In this document: piece after piece, positions 35,790 through 46,300 of the stretch
Layout: every line of letters begins with the position of its first letter
How positions within the stretch are numbered: the stretch's first letter is position 1
Source of the DNA: Spirogloea muscicola
Taxonomy: Eukaryota; Streptophyta; Zygnematophyceae; Spirogloeales; Spirogloeaceae
Direction: 5' to 3'
Assembly: GCA_009602725.1 (NCBI GenBank)
Contig: WELB01000020.1
Span: 1,088,771 to 1,152,770 of the forward strand
Length of the DNA: 64,000 nt
Program-made: the position numbers and the translations under genes
The notes under the pieces: model-generated
What the model was told of the DNA's origin: nothing
Databases searched by the model: none
The model's input: only the letters and a program-made list of their open reading frames with translations

Positions 35790-37345
35790 GACAGTGAGAG
35801 ACTCTTCCAGTCGAGGGCAGTGGCTGTGATCGGCCAGCCCAGGGAAAGATTGGACAAAGCTCGAAAGGCGGCAAAACTTAGCCAAAGGGGGCGCGGCTGA
35901 GAACAAAAGCCAGCCAGCCCAGAACGGAAGACTTCCAGTAGAGGGCGATGATTGCTGTGACCGGCCAGCCCAGGGAAAAGAAACGAACGTAGAAAAAACG
36001 GAAAAACAAGGATGAAAAAAGAATGAACAAAGAATGATAGAAAAAGACTTGAGCTCTCCTAAAGGAGGGGGGGCGGTTGTTATTGGCCAAGAGAGAATAG
36101 ATCACGATTCGGAGGGGATGGGCGGACGACTCTGCTAGGAGAGGGCGATGGCTCACGCGGTCCACACGCGCGCCGACCGCGCTATGCTGCCTCGGGTCTC
36201 GGCGGAGTGCCCCTTTTCCTGCTTCGAGTAATTCTGAATTGCTGTTGCTCACTGGTGGATACCGAGCATCCATCTGCATCAATTCATGTTCTGTGTGTAA
36301 CCTTTTCCTTTTCGGCACCATTTTCGGGCCTGTGTGGCTTTGGATATTGTCCATTCATTTCTGGGCTGGCTTTGCTAGCCCCTTCTTCTCTATGGGCGAG
36401 CAATTTCTTCTGATAGCTGTGATTGGCCAGCCCAAACTAAAGAATGGTCAACGGGCTTATGGCCTGGCCTTTCGCCCTCGCGGAGGGGAGCATCTTGGAC
36501 TGGGCGGGGAATCTCCCTCAAGCCCGGTACCGGATCTTCCTCCCCCAGGTAAGAGTCGGTGTGTGTGGTCAAGCCACCTCCCCGCCGACGCGGGGCCCAC
36601 AGACATGGCGGGCACGTCGCTCCGTCGTGGGCCCGGCGGCCGGTCCGCCGCCACAACCACCGACGGCAGGCAGGACCTTCTCTCGCGGTAGTCAAGAGGG
36701 TCGTGTGTGCTACATAGCATTGGCTTGAGATTGGCCACTCTTTCATTTCGTGGGCACCGCGCGTTTCAGCGCTTTTCATGTAGCCCGAAGTTTGCACTAG
36801 CTTTGCCCGAACAATGTATTGGCATGACTCAGCCACCCTTCGATTCGTACGCACCTTCATCTTGGCCCCTGTGAACTTTGTTTGTCCTTGGGCTGGCCAG
36901 TCTGCAGCCATCGCCCTCTACTGAAGAGACTTCTCTCCAGGCCGGCCTCAAGCTGGCCTCCCCCGGGCCTCATTCGCGAGACGCTGGAAACGAAGTATGC
37001 ATTTCCGAAGGCAATTTCCCCAGCCTTTCCTTTGGGATGACCAATCACAGCCATCGCCCACTACTGACAGAGTCTTCTTCCAAACGGGGTTGTCGTGCGG
37101 TCTCCCGTCGGTGGCTCACTTGTATGGCTCATTCGTGTCGACCTGGCAAGGATATTGAGGTGGCGCCACACGGGGCCATCTAACGGGTGGACTAACGTTT
37201 CCGGGTCCAGAAATCGAGCCATAGACCCGAAAGCCCTGGGCACATCGATGGCCAAAGAGAAGCCAAAAAGCCCTTGTAGAAAACAGCTCTTCCATATTGA
37301 CAGCAATGGCTGTGAGAGGCCAGCCCAAAGGATTGGACAAGGAAT
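35790..37345. repeat. Cluster of solo retroelement tails
   Basis: At least six tails without ORF: minus at about 35800-35845 and 35925-35980 (GAGGGCGATG, CGGCCAGCCCAGGGAAA); plus at 36345-36412 (GGGCTGGCTTTGCTAGCCCC, TATGGGCGAGCAATTTCTTC), 36890-36925 and 37035-37080 (CACAGCCATCGCCC); minus at 37290-37345. Otherwise no gene was recognised here. Confidence 0.6.
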
Positions 37346-38319
37346 GGACAAGCCCTTAGGCTCGTCCGCTCCGATGGGCGTGACCCACCTTGACAGTCTT
37401 AACAGATGTCGTTCTACCTATCGTCCGTGGCGGATTCGCGTTCGATTGAAAGGATGCGGAGGTGGCTGCTCACGCGAATCTCCGAGGAACGTCATTCACC
37501 AGCAGGTTTTTTTATTTTGTGGATGTTTTGGAGGGTGTTTCCCAAAGTAGCTTGGTTTGAAGGAATTTAAAAGCGTGGCACCTCCGACCTGGGTCAGGGA
37601 ATGCCGCCCGCCCGTGCCTCTACCTGGCAATCGGCGCGCAAGCCCAGTTTGCGCCCGCGCCGCTCAAAGAAGAGCTCAATGCCAAGCGCGCCGGTCACTT
37701 CATGACGCATATGACGCATATGTAGCTTCGGCGGACCAAATGGTACCGGTAACTTGACTACACCGTATATGTAGCTAAGTAGGATGCCGGGTGCGGAGTA
37801 CGGAGGCTCCGGGCCTCGTGCTGCGCTCCCACCGCCCAGGCGGGCCGGCTCGGTGTGAGACAGCCCCCAGAATCCGTATTTGCCTTTGTAATTGGCCACT
37901 CAGACCCTCCATCACTCAGTATCAGCAGCCGCAATCTTCATCACTCAATACACACCCCAATTTTCTGAACCTGTGCTCTCGGGCCCCCAACGCCCAAGTC
38001 GCGCGGTCCCGGGCAGGTCATTGGACCAGCTCGTCTCTGAGTCCGTGCCTCCTGCGCCGCGTGCCACGCGCCCACTTGACTCACTCCGTGCGCGCACCTA
38101 GAATCGAATTTCCAACGTTCAGCCCGCAACTCCGGCGGTGGACCTTGGGGCTGGCCAATCACAGCCACCGCCCTCCACTGGACGAGTCTTTCTTCTTGGG
38201 CTGCCCTCAACATGTCCTCTGGGGAATTGGAGTGTGGGTTGAGGGACTAAGGGCCTGAGTGGCCAAGTACAAAGGCAAGCACATTGACAGCTGTACGTCA
38301 CCTGCTGCTAAGCGAAACT
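37346..38319. other. No gene; tail fragments
   Basis: Holds a plus tail at 38150-38195 (GGGCTGGCCAATCACAGCCA) and a family 2 tail in minus orientation at 38258-38286. Short frames lack exon borders. Confidence 0.4.
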
Positions 38320-38690
38320 CGGGGGAGAGATGGCAGGCGAAGCGCCTACAAGCAGTGGGCCGAGGCCTGACTCAGCAGTCGGACCAGTGACGCCCCGGGG
38401 GGCACAACCCTGCTGCTGCCTGCTGCACAGCCCGTCGCCACAGCTCATCGCTGCGGGCCATCGCCGGCTCTCTGCAACTGCTGTGGCTGCGCCCCATGTG
38501 GGAACAGCTTCTAAGCCGCTGACCCACAGTAAATCCCTGCGGTCTGGCGGTGCCTCAGGGAAAGACTTCCGCTGCGCTTCGGCGCGTGGGTGCGCTGTGT
38601 GCACTGGCGTTTCTCTCTGTGAGATGATTTTGTCAGAAACCCTCTATGTCCGAACCCCACAAAGGACGCTCTGACCCTGATAGGTGCCAG
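38320..38690 (+). repeat. Dispersed repeat Y, copy 1
   Basis: Shares with 61030-61400 the words AGCCCGTCGCC, CAGCTCATCGCTGCGGGCC, GCGGTGCCTCAGGG, GACTTCCGCTGCGCT and the closing AGGACGCTCTGAC. Both copies can start a frame with M...SSGP. Class unknown. Confidence 0.55.
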
Positions 38691-41569
38691 GCTGTCATCG
38701 TCACAGGTCGGGGGTCAGCATGGTGGAGCGTGTCAAGCCCCAGCAGTGCTCGTACCCGGTCGGCGGTTTCCTGCCGCGCCTGGCGCTGTCTCCGTCCCGA
38801 CCAAGGGACGGCCTCGTCGGACTAAGTTGCAACGGCAGGCGAGTGGCAGGTCACGGGCTGGCAAAGCCGTGCAACACCTATATTGGTCACATGGTGTGCA
38901 CCAACGTCGGCACTGATGGTCGCTTGGCGTGCAGTGACGTTGGCACTGCTCTGTCCAGACACTTTGTGACACCTACAGCGTCGCCTGGCGCACACCAATA
39001 TCAGCACTGGTCTAAGAAGACACATATCTCTCGTCCTGCCGTCAGCTACGCTGGTGCAGGAATTACTCGTTGCTCAGCTGTGGGCAAAGCACATGAGTCT
39101 GCAAAGCGGAGGCGCATTTCTTTTCTCAAAGAGCTTCCCCCTAGACCTTGTCCATTCCTTGGCGCTGGCCGTTGACAGGCTCCTTCTGGACAAGCCTTAT
39201 GTGGCCCATCCGTGGCCCATCGTGGCCAGCTTGACTAGCTACTGTATTCTGCCATGTGAATGCTGTGTTGGCTTCCTCCCTGAAACTTGTCCGCTTGGCC
39301 ACTCGAGTCTATTTGAGCTTTAGCGCTTTTCTGGCCCCTTGGTACTTCCTTTGTACTGGTCTGGGCTGGCAATCACGGCCATCGCCCTCTACTGACAGAG
39401 TCTATCCGACTTTGGGGCTGGCCTTCGCAGCCACCGCCTCTTCTATACGTGCTTCTATCTCCTTCAAAATGAGGCCTTTAAAGGGGGGGCAACACAGGGA
39501 TAATTACACCGGGTGATGACGTGCCGCTGTGCTGCCACTCTGACAGCAATATCGGGAACGCGCCGAGGCCGAGGACCGGCAAGTTGGCTGCGACGAAGAG
39601 CGCCAGGTGGGACACTGGCGTGTGCCGCAAAAAGATGGCTCGCTGACTACCACTTCAAGCCTGTATTGAACACTAAAATCCTAAAGCCGTAGTAGTTGTA
39701 ACAACAGAAATTTTCATCTGTACAATGCACGTATCTCTAGTAGTACCTAGCGGATCCGACTTCTAAGTTCACCTAGGTGACGTGTCGAGTGGGTCTGGTG
39801 GGTGACGATGTGGGCGCAGTATGCATGTCGGGTTCCTGTGCTGGCTCCTAAGACGGGGGCTTCCGCACTTGTTTGTGGAGATCACCCGCCTGGCCTGCGG
39901 ATGTCTGAGCAGGCACCCTTGGTGGTTACATTTGATCATGCTCCTAGGCCCACTACTTAATGCGATCTGCATTTGCTGACTAGAGGTCATTAAGCGTCCA
40001 TTCGCAGAATTTACAGGGAGTATTTAGGACTTTCCTGCAACTTCTGGCCATTCGCATGCTGTTCACTTCGTATAGGCTGGCCTCTCACAGCCATGGCCTT
40101 ACAATAGGGTAATCATCTCGTTTCCGGGACTTGTTGCAGCTTTGCCGGTCTGGCTTCCCATGGCTCTCGCCCCCTTCCAAAGAAGTGAGCTCTTCCAGCG
40201 GGGGCGAGGGCTGCGAAAAGCCAGCCCCATAAGATTGGACAGGTCTGAAGGGGCCAAGAAGCGCTGAAACACACTACTAAATAGTGTACTCTGTAAACTC
40301 TTGACTACTAGCTTCATATGGTCTAGGTCTAGCTGTCTTGTGTGGAGCTGCGTCTTGGGGATGCTCATCACGGACAATGGTAGGCGATACATAGGAGGGC
40401 TCAGGTATTATCCCAGCAGGTTGGTAGATCGATGGATCTCCACCGTAAGGTTTGGAGTCGACCCGTGGAATCCAGACCGTTGGGCGCTAGGGGGCGATGG
40501 TGTATTAGAAAGAAATGTAGGCCAAATGGCCAGGTACAAAGGCAAGCACATACCAAAATCTACATAACCTACAGGTTATGTAGGCGCGCTAGGGCGCGCC
40601 GCCGGGCCGGGGTCATCAGACACTGGAGGGAAGGCGCGCGGTGCGCATGGAATTTAAGCGAGGCCAATTCAAGCCAATACATTGTTCAGGCACTGTGAAG
40701 TACAAATGAGCTTTTCATCCACTTCAGCCAGCGCGTAAAGCACTCCTTCCCTGTACGCCCTTACTACACAGTTCAATCATGCCACTGACAAAGTGCGACT
40801 GTTAGCAAACCGGTGATCACTTAAGTAGAGCTGTGAGGAGCAACATACTGCTTCCGGTCTTTGCCACAGGCCATGAGAAGGTGAAAGATGGCCTCTGGTG
40901 ACACCATCACCACCCCAACTGACTTCACAACCGGCAGCTGCAAAACAAAGAAGAACTGGGACTGTTGGAGAGGGCACAATCAACGTACTACTACCGAAAC
41001 CAAGAGGTGGTCGATTTTTGACATTATAATGTATATGCATCATAATTCAAAAGTTCTCTATCTTCCTTCTACATCAGCCAGGGAACGCTCAGTAACCTCT
41101 AGTCAAGAGATGCAAATCTGAGTAGCTAGCTGGCGGAAAGACGTCGCCCTGACGGAAGCCGGAGGCCGCCGCCAAAGCTCGGCCTTCTACAGAGCATAGA
41201 AGGTCAGTCCTGCTGCTCCAGCTGTCCTAAGAAGGGCAGTTGGCGCTTGCTCGTCTCAACACGTGCGGGCCCGCCTCGTCCGGTCGCTCCCCAGTTGCCG
41301 CCGTGTCGGTCACCGCCGCGGTCGCCGCCGCTGTGGCCGCCGTTTCCGCCACGCCATGGCTCAACAAGTGGGACGGTAACACTTGTCAAGGTCAGCTAGG
41401 CATGAAAACTCCCCTACTTGTTTTGATCTGCCCTTGCTAGGTAGAGATTGTAATGCGCCCACATGCAGAGGTCACGGCTAGTGACTTAATGCTTTTCTGC
41501 GCCTTTCGGCCCTATCAGACCTTGTAGCTTATCGTCGAAGAGTCGTTCTTTTTACTAGTAGGTCACTCA
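38691..41569. other. Retroelement tails and last-codon remnants, no gene
   Basis: Tails at 39135-39180, 39355-39445, 40070-40110 (+) and 40175-40260 (-). Remnants of the ORF end: CDLHLLTRGH stop at 39963-39992 (+) and SDLHLLTRGY stop at about 41120-41088 (-). A family 2 tail in minus orientation lies at 40513-40550 (GGCCAAATGGCC). Nothing else coding was recognised. Confidence 0.5.
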
Positions 41570-41735
41570 TTCTATTACTGGGCTGGCCAATCACAGCCAT
41601 CGCCCTTTACTGGAAGAATCTACTTTCCCTTATACATCCCGTTGGTCTGGCCTGTCAGAGCCTCTCATCAGAAGAAAGTGCTCGCCCATAGAGGAGAGGG
41701 GCTGGCAAAACCAGCCCAGAAAGTGTAACGAATTT
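41570..41735. repeat. Two opposed solo tails
   Basis: Plus tail at 41575-41625 (GGGCTGGCCAATCACAGCCA, CGCCCTTTACTGGAAGA), directly followed by a minus family 1 tail at 41670-41730 (AAGTGCTCGCCCATAGAGGA, GGCTGGCAAAACCAGCCC). Confidence 0.65.
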
Positions 41736-41899
41736 ACATGGCTGGAATGTCAATGCAGCTGTAATGTATTGACAGATGCCTGGAGATTAGATACCTCATC
41801 CGGCTGATAAATAAATTGACTGTCAGTGCCGCAGGAAAGGCTTGACAGATGCCTGGAGACGGACAATTTCACCAGGCTGGGCAGCGTGGCTTTGATATA

Positions 41900-42847
41900 G
41901 AAGAAAGTGCTCGCCCATTGAGAATAGGGGCTGGAATAACCAGCCCGAAAAAGAATGAACAGAGTACGAGAAGGGGGCCAGGGGAAGCGCTAAGTAACAG
42001 AAACAAAGCTGCTACGAGACACTCAGTAACCCCTGCTAAGCAGCCGCAGATCAGAGATGCTGGGCTCCTGGAAGTGGGTCCCCTGGCCAGAGCCAGAGGC
42101 AGCAGCGAGGGCTCTGCCGGCACGAAGGTGCAGCGCCCGGGCCATGGACCTCTGCAGCGAGACGGCCAGGCGCATTCGATACACTTGCGCCAGCGACCCG
42201 GCTGCAGGGAAGTCAACCGGCTCCCCATGGAAGCGCCGGGCGATGGTGTGGCGGGCGAGCTGGGTGAGCAGCTCGAGCCACCGAGCGCCCAGCGCCCCAT
42301 GTGTGTCGATGGCCAACGGGAAGAACTCGTCTTCCCGCGGATGATCCGCGTACTTCAGCTCTTTGGCCCGAGCAGCGCAGGCGACCGCATACCCAGCCGT
42401 GGTGGCACATTTGGCTGGGTGTGAGCGGTCATAGGCATCAGTAGTCACCACGTCCAGGAGAAGACGTGGCCCGCCGGCCTGTCGGGTGGCCACCAGGTCT
42501 ACACGCCTGGCATGGAGACCGTCGGCCCTGTGCTGGATTGGCATGATTCCGGAGTGCTCTGCTGCCACGGAGAAACCAGCCTCCAACAGGATGCCATGCA
42601 TTACGTCGCGGAGGCGGTCGTGGGCCGCTGTCCGCTCTCCGCCGTGGGAACAGCGCAGAACATGAGCAGCCAGCTCTCCAGGCTCGGTCCCGCGCTCGCC
42701 ACACTCACATTGACGCACACCCTGGAGACATGGCGGCAGTAGGCCCAGGAGCCGGTGGACGGCACTTCGGAATACCTCGTCCGGGAGGGTGAGGGCGTCG
42801 TAGAGGGGGAGGGCCTGGAGCCACGCCGCAGCCCCCGGGGAAGAGCA
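41900..42847 (-). mobile_element. 5'-truncated family 1 retrotransposon, near-identical to the full-length copy
   Basis: Minus-strand ORF end (to TGA at about 42024) is residue for residue the same as the last 230 residues of the full-length ORF as far as compared. The 3' UTR differs at one base in the hairpin loop (GGGCTGGTTATTCC for GGGCTGGTTGTTCC). It ends with CACTTTCTTCT, after which both copies diverge, fixing the element's 3' terminus. The 5' break lies at CTCTTCCCCGGGGGC, matching 46407-46421. This is a recent truncated insertion in opposite orientation to its relative 500 bp away. Confidence 0.85.
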
Positions 42848-42994
42848 TGCAGAGTCTGCTAAAAGAGAGAAGCGCTAAAAGCTCTGAAAGCCTACAGGCA
42901 TATACCAAGATGACGACATGCCAAGCGGGGGAAACGAGATCCTGTAGCCGACAGGGGAAAAGTAGGAATCACGTGAAAGGTTCCAGGGCTTGAG

Positions 42995-43060
42995 ACAAGA
43001 GAATGAGCTCGCCCATAGAAGAGGGGCTGGCAGAAGCCACTCAGAAAAGGATGGACAAAG
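42995..43060 (-). repeat. Solo family 1 tail
   Basis: GAGCTCGCCCATAGAAGAGG, GGCTGGCAGAAGCC, then AAGGATGGACAAAGTCC: a diverged tail in minus orientation. Confidence 0.55.
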
Positions 43061-43126
43061 TCCAAAGGGCCACAACAGGTGCCGAGAGATAGGGCTAGGT
43101 CCTGAATAGGGTTCAGGTGTGGTTCT

Positions 43127-43238
43127 CCGAGCGACTCGTAGCTGCTTTGTTTCTGTGTGTGCTTGTTTTTCTTAGCGCTTCGACCAGACCCCCTTCTCGT
43201 ACGTTGTTCGTTCTTCTTTGGGCTGGCTGCAGCGCACA
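43127..43238 (+). repeat. 3' UTR-like sequence forming the 5' flank of the full-length element
   Basis: CGACTCGTAGCTGCTTTGTT, TTAGCGCTTC, CCCCTTCTCGTACGTTGTTC and GGGCTGGCTG align with the family 1 3' UTR at 47229-47318. No ORF remnant precedes it. It is either the remains of an older copy or part of the element's own 5' UTR. Confidence 0.65.
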
Positions 43239-43328
43239 CCATCCATCTGGTCGCGGGCGCCGCCGCCGCGGCCGCCACCCCTCTTAAACCCCGGGCCGCC
43301 GCCGGCGCCGTCGCCGGCGGCGCCCGCC

Positions 43329-46300
43329 ATGGGGTCCGCGGCGGCGTGCAGCTCTCGGCGCCGCCCTCGGAGCCGGAGTCCCGAACTTCCCCCGGCCAAG
43401 TTCGCGTGGGCGCAGCGGTTTCTCACCCTCGCCGCCTTCCATGCCGCCACCACGCCACCTCCGCCGCAGCCCCCCCTTCTTCCGCCGTCGCCACCCTCGC
43501 CTGCGAAGCCCCCGCGCGCGCCGTGCCCCACCTGCCCGCGGGATTTCGCAACTCCCCATGGTGTCTCTGTGCATCGGCGACACTGCAAGGGGCATGCCAG
43601 CCCCACCGGCCCGCCGCCCGCAGCGGCCGTCGCGGCTTGCAGCCCCATCGTCCAGGCCCTGGCATCCACTCGGGCGGAGCATTCCACGGAGCATTCCACG
43701 GAGCATTCCACGGAGGCCACTACTCTATCGCCTCCCGCCCGAGAGAAGTGTCGGGCACCAACGTTATCGCCTCCACCCCTGAGAAGCGAGGGGACCCACG
43801 AGGTGACCACGCTCCTCCATCCTCAGGGTACCATGTCCCATGTGCTCGGCCCTGACGCCCCTGAGTGTGCTTCTCCGGCGACAGTGGTGCGGCAGCCGCT
43901 ACCGCCCGCCGAGCCGTCGTCACCACAGCCGCCGACGTCCCCACCGCCCCCACCTCCTCCGACGCCGCCTTCCCGATCATCCGCCATCCCGCCTCTCGAG
44001 CCGCCCAGCCTTCCACAGTCGGCGCCATCGACGCCCCCCCCATCTCCGCCGCCTCCACCCCCGCCGAGCGAGCCGGCTCCACCGCCGTCGCCCTCTCCTC
44101 CCTCGCCCGACCCGCCTCGGTGCCAGCTTTGCCAGAGGACCTTCACCACGCGGTCCGGCCGGTCCAACCACCAGCGAACTTGCGCGGGCAACATCAACCG
44201 TGCGGAGCAGGCGCGGAGCGCAGCGGCGGCGGGTGGTCGTCGGGGCAGACCAGGCAGGCCTCCCGCGCCGTCCCCGCCCACGCCTCACCACTGGCAGTGG
44301 CTGGCCGACCTTGACCTGGCCGCAGTTCACCGCCAGGCGGCCCTGCCGCTCCTACGCCATGTTCCACGCTGGGCACGCCCACACCTCCGCCGCGCGCTCC
44401 GCCCGGTGACACAGCGGATCGTCGTGGACCACAGAGACGAGGCGGCGTGGAAGCTGTTCATCCTCTTCCCCCGGCTGTTGCTCGGGCGGGTCTCTCTCGA
44501 CAGCCGCAAGCAGGGCCAGCAGCCCCTCTTGGAACGCGTCCAGTTGTTCGAGAGCGGGCACTGGGAGGAGCTCCTGGCGAGGCACGACGCAGCCGTGGCG
44601 GCATCCGAAGCCAACCGTGGTGGTCGAGGGGCAACACACGACCGGGCCGCCAGCGTCCGCAGGGCTCTTCGCTACGGCCACGCGGGCGAGCTCTCCCGGG
44701 CTGTGCAGGCCCTGGACGATGCGATGCTGGCGCCGACCAATGCGGCAACCCGGGCGGCTCTGGACTCCCTCCACCCCCCGTCCAGCTCCCCCCTGCCACC
44801 GTGGTTGGCCGCGTTCGCCCCGCCGGAGGAGGTGGTCTTGGACGCCGACGCCCTCATGAAGGCTCTCCAGACCAGCCGTCGCGCAGCCGCCGGCGGCCCC
44901 TCCCGCATGCTAACTGAGCACCTGCGGGAGATCTTCCTTGAGGGTGAGGCAACAGACTTCAACGCGCTGCTGCAGATCTGCCAGCATATGGCCCGCGACA
45001 ATGTGCCGGCCAGCATCCGCGGCGTACTGTGCACCAGCACGCTGCTCGCCCTCGACAAGCCGAGCGGGGGAGTCAGGCCCATTGCCATTGGGGAGGTCCT
45101 GTACCGCCTGGTGAGCCGCGTACTCTGGCAGCAGCATGCGGGGCCGGCGCAGGTGCACATGGCGCCACACCAGTACGGCGCGGGGCTGCGGAGTGGGGGC
45201 GAGGCCGTCGTCCATGGGGTTCGTGCGACCTTGGACCAGCACCCGGGGTGGCTGGTGCTGGCCGTTGACGTGAAGAATGCCTTCAACACTGTGGAGCGCG
45301 CCAGCATTGCGGAGGAGCTCCGGGCATCCTTCCCCTCCCTGGTACCCTTTTTCCGCTTGGGGTACGGTCAGCCCAGCGACCTCCTCTGGCGGACAGGGGG
45401 AGATCAAGTGGAGGTCCTGCAGTCCCAAGCGGGCACGCGGCAAGGAGACCCCCTCGCCGGCTTCTACTTTGCGCTCGCTCACCACCGGGCCCTGCAGGCA
45501 ACCGCCGCGGCACACCCAGGAGTCCTACTCCCCTCCTTCGCGGACGACACCACCATCGTCGGCCCTCCGGAAGACGTGGCGGCGGCCTTCATCACCCTTG
45601 AGCTGCAGCTGGCCACCCTCGGCCTGTCCACCCGGGCGTCAAAGTGCGCGGCCTGGTCTCCCAGCGGCCTCCCACCCAACCTGACGCTGCCCACCGGCTG
45701 CCAAACTCCAGCAGATGGCTTCACCCTGCTGGGGGTCCCCATCGGCGCGCCGTCCTTCGTGGAGGGGCAGCTGCGAGCCCGCCTGGCGGAGCACCTTCAG
45801 CCTGCGGCCCGGCTTCCCGAGCTGGACGACATGCAACTATCGCTGGCCATGTTGACCAGGGCCATTGGGCAGCGGCCCCAGTACCTGACGCGGGCCACTC
45901 CGCCGTCCCCTGGGGCGTTGGCAGCGTATGCAGATTTCGATGCAAGCATGGTGGCGAGCTTGGCGGCCCTGGTCCGCCACCAGGGCTTCCTCCAGTCGCC
46001 AGCAGCTATCCACCAGGCGGCGCTACCCCTCAGCCACGGTGGTCTCGGCCTGCGCCCGCTCGCTCGTTCTTGCCGGGCGGCATACCTCGGCAGCTGGGCG
46101 CAGACTGCCGCCTCCGTGGCCCAGCGCTTCTTGGTCCACGGCCGGCGGGCACTGGAGCAGGCGGTGGCGGAGGTCGACATGGGCCCGCTGCCGTTCCAGG
46201 TGTCGCTTCGCTCCGCCCACCAGGAGCTGCTCGCGGCGCACCCGGACCTGGCCGGCCAGGCGGTATCCTTTGCGCACCTCGCGCACACCGCCGACTTGCG

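Noticed and set aside
35289-35829. Two overlapping plus-strand frames of about 150 codons
   Set aside because: They are antisense to the first exon of the cupredoxin-like gene and show no domain.
35790-41735. Regularly repeated hairpins as a CRISPR-like array
   Set aside because: Spacing is irregular, orientation varies and the repeats are explained as retroelement 3' ends.
43172-43810. Minus-strand frame of 212 codons and other long GC-rich frames in 43-47 kb
   Set aside because: Shadows of the high-GC retroelement ORF.
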